This document shows, in pieces, positions 10,524 through 21,100 of a stretch of DNA of 26,414 nt (positions are counted from its first letter, which is position 1; every line of letters begins with the position of its first letter). Under the pieces are notes generated by a model. That model worked only from the letters and a program-made list of their open reading frames with translations, ran no database searches and was not told the DNA's origin. The stretch is from Mnemiopsis leidyi (taxonomy: Eukaryota > Ctenophora > Tentaculata > Lobata > Bolinopsidae), in contig JH154988.1 in NCBI GenBank assembly GCA_000226015.1, positions 1 to 26,414 of the forward strand, written 5' to 3'. A program made the position numbers and the translations under genes.

Positions 10524-10780
10524 AGAAATTCTAGACGCGCATCGCCCGTTGAGATTATATGCTATCCGTATACCGTTTTAACGAAACGGTTTAGCCGCGC
10601 GGCGCGTGCGTCGGGTACGCGTATCACCGCGACAACCCTTTTGTACAGCAGCGCGCACCCTCCCGTTATTTTGTTTTCCGCTTCGAATTATGAGGGTCGG
10701 ACAAAGTCAGACGACAACCCTTTTGCGCGCATCACGCGCGCCACCAGAGCAGCCACACGTATAGAGAGCCCTGTGGCGCC

Positions 10781-12080
10781 CAGTAATAGTTATACTCATA
10801 TGTCATATTTACATTTAATGTTATCTTGTTTCTAACTAGTGTAGAAAATCACTGTTTCTAGGTTATATTTATCATCTGTTACTTTTTGAATTCATACAAC
10901 TTTATAGATCAATTTCATATTTCGCCTTCTCCACTTTTAAAATGTATATATTGCCTGAGGTTTTAGCTTACTAGAATTGAAAATCTTTCGAGGCCAGGAG
11001 GACCTGAGGACGAAACTATGACATTAATTATTTTTATGTCATATGTAACATCTCGAAACTGGTTGTCTATTTTTATGAAAGATTATTCAACTCGATGCGA
11101 TCTGGGTTCAAATGATGAATCTTTACTTAGATAATACCCACCATTTATGATTTATATAATTAAGATTGCGGCCACTTTTACTAAGTGCCAGGCAATTGCT
11201 GAATTTCCTGTATCATGCCGGCGCTAATTATCATAATTACAATTGCGGAACGAGAAATCAAAATATGCAACAGGCTACTCACATTACACAAACCACTAAC
11301 TGGGGGTAATTTCAATCAATTTTCATTGATTTGCAAATGTAAATACAGACGCGCGAATTAATGCAGCTGTTCGATGCATGATTTTAAAACTCTATGCTCA
11401 ATGATTAAACACAATGGCACGTTCGTTTCATTGCTTAATTTGAATTTGTTGAGTCTGTGTCTTTGACCTTGTTATTTTGTATGTGCTACCTTTATTCATA
11501 CTGTGTTGTGTTTATACTAAGGTTTCATGATTTGATTTGAAACTTTTATCGAAGAAGTATATTTGACAAAATGTAACAAGAATAAATCAACGGGACACAA
11601 AATATCATAGGGCTGACAATTTGACCTTTGGGTTAAGGGCCAAACACGAAAGTAGATATCGACTGAAATACAAAAACGATTGGGGATACCAGCAACATCC
11701 ATGATGAGGCACAAGGGTGCCTCGGACTCTTACTCTGGACCCCAACTTAACTGACTAGATTAACCTCCACTAAGAATTACAGCCTGATGATATTTTTTGT
11801 GTCAAAGCATAGCCCGTAATATAAAATATCATTGGTACGAATATCCCCCTTCCTATCACACTCAAAATCTATAGTTCGAGACCTTTATAAAAATCAATAC
11901 GTATGTATGTTCGTTACTTAATCGAAGCTCGTGCGCGCGCAATTTATCGTCAATTAAAATTGTTTGGCTGTTGTTGAACTCGTGTTACATTTTCTCTCAA
12001 TCTGACGTCTGTCATTCAACAATCGGCAAATTACTGAATTAACTTAGTTTAGAAGAATTTTGTCTGTATCTCACTATCTC
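10781..12080. other. AT-rich intergenic region, no gene supported
   Basis: I found no convincing exon, RNA gene or array on either strand. Short open frames, such as one on the minus strand at 11517-11714, lack recognisable protein features. Confidence 0.55.
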
Positions 12081-12190
12081 GATTCCCAGATCCACCAATC
12101 CTAGAGGGGTGGCTAAGGGCATTGCCTATGCAATCTTCTTCACTCGACTCAGCCGAATGACCGGGAAACCATGATTGAGGGTTAAATGAG
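12081..12190 (+). mobile_element. 5'-truncated SINE copy
   Basis: This matches the 3' part of the fuller SINE at 14675-14842: ATCC-CCA-TCCTAGAG, then GCTAAGGGCATTGCCTATG, CTTCTTC, TCGACTCAGCCGAATGA and GATTGAGGGTTAAATGAG. Only the last part of the tRNA-like head remains, as expected from 5' truncation. Confidence 0.8.
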
Positions 12191-12787
12191 GAGGGTCTTC
12201 GTTAAAAGATCTAAAATCTTCCAGGAGCCCCTTCAGTATAACTGTAAAAGCCTGGGTACAGGTGTAACAAAATACAAAAATACAAACAATTTCTTGTCAA
12301 TCCTACATCTAGTTGCAACTGTTGTGACAAATACAAATAATTAAGGCAACTATGTTTACATTGCATAATGTGAAGTAAGTTCTTTGGCCTGAGGCAGTTA
12401 AAACCTATAATCTTATTCGTATACATGATGAGGAGCATGAATAGGGTTGGACGGACGGATGTGGGGACACTTTTTGTGCTGATATTCCATGTTCCAAAAT
12501 ACCCCGATTTGTGCTGTCAATCGCCAACCCTTGCTTTGTACATTTGTGCACAAAACGTATCAAAACATTCTTGCCATTTGGGCCCTCGCAGACAAGGTGG
12601 AATTCAAACAGTCCCTAAGTGGAAGCAGCTGACCAGCACCTAATGGCAATGGAGAACCTCCTTATTAAAGGCCTTTCTGGAATCTGGATGCTCTTCTAAC
12701 CTCTATGTGCAGTGGCCTAAACCGTAGTCCCTGAATTGGAGTCCTTTGCCAGTTGAAATGGAAGATTTCCATCGTGGGTGTAAGATC
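12191..12787. other. Spacer between repeats, no gene supported
   Basis: An open frame of 72 codons at 12425-12643 has no recognisable protein character. I see no tandem repeat or RNA gene. Confidence 0.5.
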
Positions 12788-13058
12788 CTACCTTAGGAGA
12801 CATATTTACGGGGTATGAAATTCGGGGATTTTCGGAAAAAATCCCCATATTTTCGTACTACCAAAATTTTGACCTCCACTTCAAAACCCCCCAAATTAAT
12901 TTGTTTGTAATTGGCTCAAAAAGGGTTAAATTGAGGTGTATTCATCAAATTAGTTATTTTACATGGTCTGTGAGGCAAGGAAGAACATTTCTCAGGTACA
13001 TAGAAAGTTAATAAGTATTGAAATAACTAAGTAAAAATTACACGATATTCAGTGCTGT

Positions 13059-13734
13059 ATGCATAAAAAAACGTCGGTCCGTGAAACAGACCCAAATTCG
13101 CTCCTGCATGATAGATATGCCTGCTCTGTGAGAAGGATTGAGGAAGGTCGTGGAGTACTACTACTTATGGCAAGACTGGTTACTGTTGGCCACGTGCCTT
13201 TGGAAATTAGCAAGATATGTCACTACTTTATCATCCATGGTGGTGAGATATCTGTGAGATATCTGTGGAGGACTCTAAACCACGGAGATCGCCCATACCT
13301 TCGGGAGGCTTAGAAATCAAGCTCAATCTTACCTTCAAAGGTAGGGAGACTTGATTGATAAGTTGAAGCTGCTGTTAAGGGACGCCTACAACTGGGATTA
13401 CACGGGTNAGCAGAATCAAGATGAAGGAATGACAATGTACAANNNNNNNNNNCGTGCCTTTGGAAATTAGCAAGATATGTCACTACTTTATCATCCATGG
13501 TGGTGAGATATCTGTGAGATATCTGTGGAGGACTCTAAACCACGGAGATCGCCCATACCTTCGGGAGGCTTAGAAATCAAGCTCAATCTTACCTTCAAAG
13601 GTAGGGGAGACTTGATTGATAAGTTGAAGCTGCTGTTAAGGGACGCCTACAACTGGGATTACACGGGTGAGCAGAATCAAGATGAAGGAAATGACAATGT
13701 ACAAGACGATGATAACGAAGAGGATGATTCTTGA
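13059..13734 (+). pseudogene. HIRAN-like domain ORF, disrupted and split by an assembly gap
   Basis: The frame from 13059 encodes HDRYACSVRR, then VGHVPLEISKICHYFIIHGG, a pattern recalling HIRAN-type domains and repetitive invertebrate proteins with VGHVP-EIS and HGG motifs. After GGEIS an 11-base tandem duplication (AGATATCTGTG twice) shifts the frame. The expected continuation (KPRRSPIPSGGLEIKLNLTF and an acidic tail ending EEDDS) is read in another frame to a stop at 13732-13734. Part of the ORF occurs twice because of the gap at 13443-13452. The family assignment is from memory and moderate. It is probably a decayed transposon cargo gene. Confidence 0.5.
13193..13704. other. Near-identical blocks on both sides of a 10-N gap
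   Basis: Bases 13193-13442 and 13453-13704 are the same sequence except for an N at 13408 and single-base indels (GGGAG versus GGGGAG, GGAATG versus GGAAATG). Ten Ns separate them. This looks like one locus whose two contig ends overlapped but were not merged, so the duplication is probably artificial. Confidence 0.85.
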
Positions 13735-13932
13735 TTACATAACTTTCTTCACGATTATTGAATTTTTTTAAAAATTGAGTTTGATTTTTCTAAAATAATT
13801 GAAGGTGAAAATGCGCCAATTTAATTCGGGGTACGAAATTTGGGGATTTTTAATAAAAATCCCCATTTCATTGTCCAACCATTAATTCGATCCCCAGATT
13901 TTTGATCCGCGTAAATATGTCTCGTAAGGTAG

Positions 13933-14433
13933 TCAATCAAGCCATTGCAGCAGTCCAAGAGTTATAGGAGCAGCAAGTTACTAAAACACTACAGATTTTC
14001 ATCTGCTGTGGGGCTTAACCCCATATATCACACCTCTAATAGTCTAATGGCGACTTGTTCCCTATCTGCTATGGTTTTAAGAACCACTCCTTAACTCTTG
14101 AGTATTCGTTGATTACCCGGCCTCTTGGGGAAAGGGTTGAGGCCCGGTAAATAGAGGAGCCCGGTAAATAGAATATGACCAAAATATGGCCTAATTTTGG
14201 CCAAAAAATAGTAAATTAAGTTATTGATAGCTTTATGTAAACGTCATCCTTATCAAATTTCTTGATAAAAGCAGTAAGCTTTCCTTGAGGGATTTAGAAC
14301 TGTGACAATGGATCTAACTTTCTTTAATTCTGAATTACATCTTCAATCAGTAATCTCAAGGTCAATTGTTTTATTGTGTGTGTATGCCGTGGTTACATTA
14401 CATATATCAGTGCACCTGTGTAGACAGATTTAA
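13933..14433. other. Repeat-rich spacer with CCCGGTAAATAG motifs
   Basis: The motif GCCCGGTAAATAG occurs at 14142 and 14159; close variants recur at 14602 and 14617. No gene is supported. The motif pairs probably belong to a decayed mobile element spanning about 14110-14640. Confidence 0.5.
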
Positions 14434-14670
14434 AAAATCAATTATAAGCTGTCAGCTTGCATGTTAAGGCCCTATCACGGCGTCACATGGCGAAGTGATA
14501 CTAATACCAAAATGTCATGTGTGCCGGTGCCTGCTATTAAAAGCATTTTGGAGAAAAAATGTTTTTGTGAAAATATTGAAAAATTTTGCCGGAAAGGAGG
14601 AACCCGGTAAATAGAGGCCCGGTAAATCGAGGGTTTGTATTGATTTTGCTGACAGCTTATAATTGATTTT
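14434..14670. mobile_element. MITE-like element with perfect 23-bp inverted repeats
   Basis: The arm at 14434-14456 (contains CAATTATAAGCTGTCAGC) is the exact reverse complement of 14648-14670. The roughly 190-base interior is non-coding and holds two CCCGGTAAAT motifs. No target-site duplication is evident. The right end lies four bases from the SINE head. Confidence 0.75.
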
Positions 14671-14674
14671 GATG

Positions 14675-14842
14675 GGCTGGTGGTGTATTGGTTTCCTTCT
14701 TGGCTCCCACGCAGGAGGTCCGGGGTTCAAATCCCGTATCCGCCAGTCCTAGAGAAGTGCGCTAAGGGCATTTGCCTATGCAACCTTCTTCGGTCGACTC
14801 AGCCGAATGATCAGGACACCGTGATTGAGGGTTAAATGAGTA
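14675..14842 (+). mobile_element. tRNA-derived SINE
   Basis: The head (14675-14747) resembles a tRNA: acceptor-like CTGGTGG pairs with CCGCCAG, an A-box-like TGGTGTATTGG lies at 14681-14691, and a consensus B box GGTTCAAATCC at 14724-14734, about 33 bases apart, as in an internal RNA polymerase III promoter. A non-tRNA body follows, with CCTAGAG, GCTAAGGGCATTTGCCTATG, TCGACTCAGCCGAATGA and GATTGAGGGTTAAATGAG, shared with the truncated copy at 12081-12190. Confidence 0.8.
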
Positions 14843-16218
14843 GCTGCCCGTTGCAGCGAAGTCTCAGGCGATAAAAGTATGGTACACACTACCTTAACCG
14901 TCACTGGCGTGTATGTATAATTGTACATACGGCCTCCTGTAATTGGCCGTTATACTTGTGTAACATGTGGCTGTTGGAGTGTCCGAATTAAAATAAGTGT
15001 GAGGTAAAAAATGTTGTAACTTGCCCATGATATTACTGATTATAAACTTAACAAATATTTGACTCTGACTTGTGTTCAATTAACTATTACTCAATTATGA
15101 TCTCATGACTTGTGGTGTTGCTGTTTGAAACTTAACAAAATCAATTGATTGGGTACCCAATAAACTGTTCAAACAACCCTGTTAATCATGTGGTGAAGTT
15201 ATTCAGCAGCCATCAAACCCAATCATATATTCTTGTTGATTAGAAGGACAACTGTGCCCCAGGAATTAATTTTTCCATCCTGATCAGATTTTTGTATATA
15301 AAATGACTAATGTAAGTATTGTTCACTGTTCAGACAGTGATAGTAATTCTAATAGCATAGTATATAATTTTAATATAAAATTATTATCCCTCATAAGTCA
15401 ATACAAATGCTCTAAAGCTCATGCCCAAACTACCCAGCTACCTTGAGCATGTAGTTTAGAACTTGGTTTTACTCAAGAAAGTCCCAACAGACTTTGTACA
15501 GAACATGATTTTGCAAATGAAAACAAGGCTGTTAATTAAGCATTTGTTGGGTAGGGTTCACATGAAATGGACTTGATGTCCACCATCTCATATACCAAAT
15601 AGCAAGTACTTACATTAACCAAAACATGAAATGAACCTTAGGCACAGTTGTCGTTCTGGAAATCTGACCTAACAGATTAGATCAAGGCACAGTTGTCGTT
15701 CTGGAAATCTGACCTAACAGATTAGATCACAACATTGATTGAGTACCCTGTTACTGTGTGTTCAAAACTAGATTCTCTTTGGAGCGGTTGTCGATAGGCC
15801 TGGGACAACATTGATAAGCTGCATGCCTCAGTTATGCTCAATATATTTGTTTGCAAAATATTTATTCATGGCCCTATGTTATGCGGCTTATCATTTCATG
15901 CTGCTTTTTGAAAAGTGGTATTTTTATCAGGAATCCAGAGGACACTTTTATCTGTTTCATATCATTACATTTGTACACCATGATACACTAAACATGTGGT
16001 AGTTGTCAAATTAAAGCTTAATGAATAGTTTTTTGTGATTAACTTGCTGGCAACTGCCATCTATCAGATTCCCAGGGCTGTGTATATCATTCTGTTTGCA
16101 TCCTTCAGGAAGAATTCGGTGCACTCCGATTTAAAAAATAAAGTTGAATTTAAACAAGTTCTGTCGTTTGATGTGACCAAGTGCATTTTCACATACATTT
16201 CACCTTTAAGGGCTAATC
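14843..16218. other. AT-rich intergenic region upstream of METTL17
   Basis: No gene is supported. It includes a 45-bp tandem duplication (15640-15729) and should contain the METTL17 promoter and 5' UTR. A 3' splice-like site, GCATCCTTCAG with AG at 16107-16108, could end a 5' UTR intron. Confidence 0.5.
15640..15729. repeat. 45-bp tandem duplication
   Basis: Two identical adjacent copies begin AGGCACAGTTGTCGTTCTGG at 15640 and 15685. Identity by eye suggests a recent duplication or an assembly slip. Confidence 0.95.
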
Positions 16219-17709
16219 ATGTCTATGATGCCAGTTGTGAGACGGCTGCTAACGACACTACCATCATCCAAGCTATCTGCTCCGAGAGTACGTGATGTTG
16301 TTAGCGAAAAAACTGTGTTTCCTGACAAACTCGTGGAATCAATAAAGTCACACTACAAGGACATATCATATGTGAAACAGCAGCTTTTATCAAAATCTCT
16401 TTCGAAGAATACCAGTACAACTGTTTATGCAACTCCTCCGATACCCCCAGCTCATAAAATAAGATCAAAGAAGAAGCTACAGGAAAGAGCAGAAATAATG
16501 TACAACCAACACTTAGCATCCAAGCAGTCAGATTTGAAGCAAGTTGACTTCATCATGTACAGGAGTTTTCCACACCTCTTCTACATCAGCAACCGCATGT
16601 TTTCAGAATTGAAGTCCCTAGACAAGGAGTTTGTCCCACTCACCATGCTGGATTTGGGAAATAATCTTGGTGCCACTGTATGGGCTATTCAAAAGTTCTA
16701 TGGAGAAGATCTTGATGAGTATGTTATTCATGAGCATAGCAAAGATGAGTACAACAGGACCCTCAAACTATTTAACATAAAATACAAACCACACATTGAC
16801 AATGTCTCACTTAGGGGAGCATTCTCCATGCCAAGAGGTAGTAATAACTCTTTTGATGTTGTGACAGCTGTTAATTACTTTCCTCATTTTCAAGAATATG
16901 AATTCCGAAAGTGGTTTGATAAGGTGTGGAAATGTACAGGGCAATATCTCGTTATAGCTGACATTGCAAATAGATACACATCATTGCGCATGTCACGTAT
17001 CAGATCTTATTTCCTTAAAAGGTATGGTAAGGAAGGTCATATCCTTGCTCCTTGTCCACATGCTCACCAATGCCCAATGCTAAAGAAGAACGATTCCCAT
17101 GTGTGTAGGTTTGCCATGAAGAATGTAACAACGCTAAGCCCAAAGAAGCTCCTAACAGAAGACAAGGGAGAGTTAACACACCAGAAAACAGAGTACACAT
17201 ACCTGATATTAAAGAGAGGAATGAAACAGAGCAAACCCAACTGTGCACGCCTTCTTGGACCTGTAATACATCACGACAAGAGGAGGGGGAGGGATGTTGT
17301 CGAATTTCAAACTTGTAATTCTGATGGAACTCTTTGGAGAGCAAAGACATCTTTTGAAAAGAGTGAAATATTGTATAATCATGTTGCTAAGTTAAGGTCT
17401 GGCGATCTTGTTGATCAAGACTGGTGGAATCATGATTTCAGTCCTTTGTCTGTTTTCTGGACATCAAAAGACATTGAAGAACAGGTTGAAAAGCGACGTG
17501 TTCATAACAAATCCAAGTTTTCACATCAGCTAGATAGAGCAGTTGAGGGAGCAGAAGAATATTTAGCCCACGTTGATCCAGGTTTTGACATTGAACAGGA
17601 GAAATATTATGATTACCAACCTGATACTTCTTTGGATGATGATGAACTGTATGTTTCTGATGATCATCTTGAGTCAATGTCGCTTCTCAGCAGTACTGAG
17701 GATATTTGA
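16219..17709 (+). CDS. METTL17: METTL17 / Rsm22-like mitoribosome assembly methyltransferase-like protein
   Basis: This is a 496-residue uninterrupted ORF. An in-frame TAA 12 bases upstream supports this start. The N-terminus (MSMMPVVRRLLTTLPSSK) is a typical mitochondrial targeting sequence. Residues 141-155 (LTMLDLGNNLGATVW) form the SAM-binding motif I region of the Rsm22 fold. CPHAHQC (Cys279, Cys285), Cys296 and Cys342 correspond to the four cysteines that bind a 4Fe-4S cluster in METTL17. The human protein acts in the mitochondrial matrix on the small ribosomal subunit and is needed for mitochondrial translation. The acidic C-terminal tail after about residue 440 makes it somewhat longer than human (456). 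The lack of introns contrasts with the heavily split neighbours. An AATAAA lies 205 bases past the stop. Confidence 0.95.
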   Translation: MSMMPVVRRLLTTLPSSKLSAPRVRDVVSEKTVFPDKLVESIKSHYKDISYVKQQLLSKSLSKNTSTTVYATPPIPPAHKIRSKKKLQERAEIMYNQHLASKQSDLKQVDFIMYRSFPHLFYISNRMFSELKSLDKEFVPLTMLDLGNNLGATVWAIQKFYGEDLDEYVIHEHSKDEYNRTLKLFNIKYKPHIDNVSLRGAFSMPRGSNNSFDVVTAVNYFPHFQEYEFRKWFDKVWKCTGQYLVIADIANRYTSLRMSRIRSYFLKRYGKEGHILAPCPHAHQCPMLKKNDSHVCRFAMKNVTTLSPKKLLTEDKGELTHQKTEYTYLILKRGMKQSKPNCARLLGPVIHHDKRRGRDVVEFQTCNSDGTLWRAKTSFEKSEILYNHVAKLRSGDLVDQDWWNHDFSPLSVFWTSKDIEEQVEKRRVHNKSKFSHQLDRAVEGAEEYLAHVDPGFDIEQEKYYDYQPDTSLDDDELYVSDDHLESMSLLSSTEDI

Positions 17710-17913
17710 TAGGATTGAAATTGGATTTTTCTATTTTTTCTTAGGCATTATTTATCAATCAGTGATTACCGCACTCGGCCTACTGTGTATTCATGTGTTC
17801 TATTGTAACTTATTCTATTTGATAATATTGTATCTGTTTAACATCTTTTGTTTCCTTAAGTTTCATATCATGGTTTATGTATTACCAATCAACATTATCA
17901 TCAGTCAGAAACT

Positions 17914-17919
17914 AATAAA
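17914..17919 (+). terminator. Polyadenylation signal of METTL17
   Basis: AATAAA is followed by a T-rich stretch (TGTCTTTATTCAC) within 30 bases, which fits a cleavage and polyadenylation site for the gene ending at 17709. The next gene starts only about 240 bases downstream. Confidence 0.7.
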
Positions 17920-18158
17920 TATTGCAATTGTCTTTATTCACTTTTAAAGCTATGAGTGTATGAAAAATATCATTATATTTATTAAGCAGTGTTAGGGAGT
18001 GCTAGTGCTTATAACCGCATAAAACAGGGAATCAAAGGTTTTCTCTATATTTCTTGTCGTTGTAGAAGTTATCTTAGCTGTAAGGGATTTAATTCAGGTA
18101 AATTTCCCACAGAAACAGACACTCCTAAGAAAATAAGCACATATAATATATCTTAGCG

Positions 18159-21100
18159 ATGTTTATGATCCCACTCCTACTGCTCTCCTTGACCTTCTCT
18201 ACTGCTTCCCACGAGCAGCTTACTGATGCTACGCCCAACCTTATCTTCTTTACCGTTAACGATTGCAGTGATTGTGATATTGCTAAAAGAGCATGGGATC
18301 AGCTGATACAGATAGAGCCTCCTGGGATTAAGTTAGTTGAGGTCTGTCTGAATTTTGTGTTTAAATCCGTTAATCTCTTGTTATCTGTCATTTCGTCTTT
18401 AACTTTTAAGTCAGGGAAGTCAGCAGATTGTTCTTGATAAAGGCAAAGTTAAGATGTTCAGCTATTTGGCCTGGGAAGTATTTAACTGATGTTGCTTACA
18501 TTGTCCCTATACATTGTCCCTATACTATCTATACATGTATAGATCACTTTCTCACTAAACCTCAATTGTTATGATCTTATTGGTTACGAACTACTTCCCC
18601 AGGTAAATTGTGATGTGGACGACAGAACGTGCCACGATCACCAAATATCTAAACTACCTAGGTACGGTTTATTTCAACTTTCCAACAAATACAATTTATT
18701 TAGATTACTAAGATGGGAAAATAGAGTTTCTCGTGGCTAAATGTCCAAATGTACTGTTTACTAAAAATGCAGCAATATGAGTTCCGACTTCAATTATGCC
18801 TCTTTTCTATTTCAGTGTCCTATTTGTGGCTAATAATGGCCTCAGAGAATTTCAAGAGGACTATTCAGTGGACACTTTGATGGAATTTGTTGACAATTCT
18901 ATCAAAGTTTTACTGCATGTAAGTATTCAACTGTTGCTAAGTTTTGATATAATCAGGAACGCTCAAACTGTAATTTATCATGTAATAACATGTAATTACG
19001 TGCACTTTTTGTCTTTCTAGAGCACACCCAACCTCACAAGTCACAAACATCATTGATTTTCATTGCATAAATAAATTGGACGTCAAAGCTCGTTTCCGTG
19101 GGTGAAAGTTTTGACAACGTGGGTGAGAAAGTGGAAGTAATGACCTCCGATCGTGTCACCAGAGTAGATATATACCAATTTAGCATTGATACCGTATCAA
19201 TGTTAGTGACTGTGCTGAATCCCTTGATCTGCAAATAGTACCCCCAAGGCCACATCGGTCCTCAATCCTCACGATTTGATAACTTTTCAGTAACGCGCTA
19301 AAACATTGTACTGCTCCAACAACACGACATGCTCTAAATTCTGCCGCGCGCAGCACACGTTTTGCGGGCCCTCCATGTCAAATAGCGCCACGTTGCAAAT
19401 CTGATTACGCTTCCTAGAGAACCCTTATCCGGATGACCGAAGACGTGTCACTGCACTTAACTTTTACTGCTGACGTTGACTAAGTGTTAACTCAACCAGG
19501 GAGAAGATTTGCTGAACAAGGAGGACGCCGAACTGCTATATCTGGACGACAGTAACATGGACGTATTGGGAAAGTCCCACGCTCTGGTGTATCTTATGTA
19601 TGATGAGTAAGTGTAATACGAGACGTGATGGTTGTTGATAAAAATGTACAGTTGTTGTGGCGGGAAGAGACTTGTTGACGTGCTTCACTGTTAACACTGT
19701 TAACACTTTTGTTAACGCGTGTGTTTACATGTCTGTTTTTATAGTGAGATATTTGTGCGATTAAACCAACCACATTGATATCGGCTCTACAAATTTCAAG
19801 CTTCCCGAATAGAATCTAGAATTCTCGGAACTGCTTGTATGTTACACACAACCTGTACACACCTGTATTTCAGAGAGAAAGAGCACGTGGAAGACTTTGT
19901 GTTGAGTCTGAAAGCGCACCTAGCAGCAGAGTTTGCACTGCCAGCCTACATCATAGACTGTGACAAGATGAGTCACATCTGTGTAGCCCCTCCCTTCTCT
20001 GTCCAGCTGCTCCCCTGTATAAAGTTCCTGGGAGAGCAGGTCTACACATACACGGGGGACTACTTGGTGGAGAGACTCGAGTATTGGCTGCAAGTACAAG
20101 TCTTCAAAACTAGGGTTAGTTTAAATGTTATTTGACAAATAATATCCGCCCAATCTGGTATGTAAATGTACCAAAAACGTAGTCAAAATAAGAAAAAAAC
20201 ATGGCCGAAATCAGGAGAAAACATAACCAAATATAAGATCTAAAGCCTATCTATAGTAGAGCAGTAGAAGAGTGAACATTCCATTCACAGGAACCGGACG
20301 TGGACATGTCAGTTGAGACGATAACAGAAGATAGAGAAGACAGTAGACTGGTCTACTTAACATCGGAGAGTGAGCATGCTAACATTGCTTATATGGAGGG
20401 AGCACTGCTAGCTTTCTATCTGACTGAGTAAGTTGAGAATGGAAGTATTTGGAAATATAACTACATCGAAATATTGCTACATCGAAACTGTGCAGACAGC
20501 CAGTTGGACGTTTTGTGAATACGGATGTCCGTGTTCACTGTTTTCAAGAAGAATTATTTTAGAATTATTTTATTATTTTACTTCAGCGAGAGCACTGAAC
20601 TCGAGGACATGTTTAAACTATTGTCGAAGAAATATCGTGACACAAAGGACTTGCAGATCTTTGCTATAAACTGCGACGAGTATAATGCCCCTAAAGCTTG
20701 TAGAGATGTAAGTCGGCTTATTATTTTCACCTTTTTGTGACAAAATATCGTCCACCTGATCTCTTTTGGATTAAATCAAAAACGTAAATATGCCACACTA
20801 CTGGCTCTAAATTAAAAAAAAAGCAAACGACAAATAAAGGAATCGCCAAAATCACAGGTAAAAATGAATAATGAAACCTTCAGATGCCGAACCTACCTAC
20901 AGTAAAGCACGGCTTTATGGGCAGACTGGCTAAAGAAATCAGCTTCACGACGGAGCAGCAATACGATGATCACATAGTTAAACTTCTCAATATCATAGCC
21001 GAGGGTGGCCACATTCTGGTTAGTAAACTTTTCTGTTCGTTTGTTTGTCTGTTTGAAGGTTTGTGTGATTTTAGGCTTATCTGTTTGTAGGTTTGTATGT

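Larger units (their letters stand above)
9800..10780. repeat. GC-rich repeat mosaic island
   Basis: Base composition shifts abruptly to GC- and CGCG-rich relative to both flanks. The island contains a long foldback (10064-10257), two 62-bp direct repeats, a repeated GACAACCCTTTTG (near 10629 and 10713) and repeated TTCTAGACGCGCATCGC segments. Open frames are short and show no protein character. It is most likely a cluster of nested non-autonomous mobile elements. Confidence 0.7.
12788..13932. mobile_element. Terminal-inverted-repeat element carrying a HIRAN-like ORF
   Basis: The left end CTACCTTAGGAGACATATTT and the reverse complement of the right end (CTACCTTACGAGACATATTT) agree at 24 of the first 26 bases. 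Just inside each end is a short palindrome of the form GGGGATTTT..AAAATCCCC. No target-site duplication is obvious, and no transposase is present. The interior holds the broken ORF at 13059-13734 and an assembly gap. Without the duplicated block the element would be about 880 bases long. Confidence 0.7.

Noticed and set aside
13310-13498. Minus-strand open frame spanning the Ns
   Set aside because: It runs through the assembly gap and is antisense to the HIRAN-like ORF; it has no independent support.
14675-14747. A functional tRNA gene
   Set aside because: The A and B boxes and acceptor ends fit, but I could not draw a normal 5-bp anticodon stem, and a shared non-tRNA body follows, as in a SINE.
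16219-17709. Bacterial horizontal transfer as the cause of the intronless gene
   Set aside because: The protein has a mitochondrial targeting peptide, animal METTL17 features and a eukaryotic polyadenylation signal; intron loss or retroposition is simpler.
17573-17947. 124-codon frame overlapping the METTL17 3' end
   Set aside because: It is the +1 or +2 frame of METTL17 and its AT-rich 3' UTR. The hydrophobic residues come from T-rich DNA.
19019-19499. An additional coding exon or minus-strand gene in intron 3
   Set aside because: The open frames are short, with no splice pair that fits the phase-0 neighbours and no recognisable protein motif.
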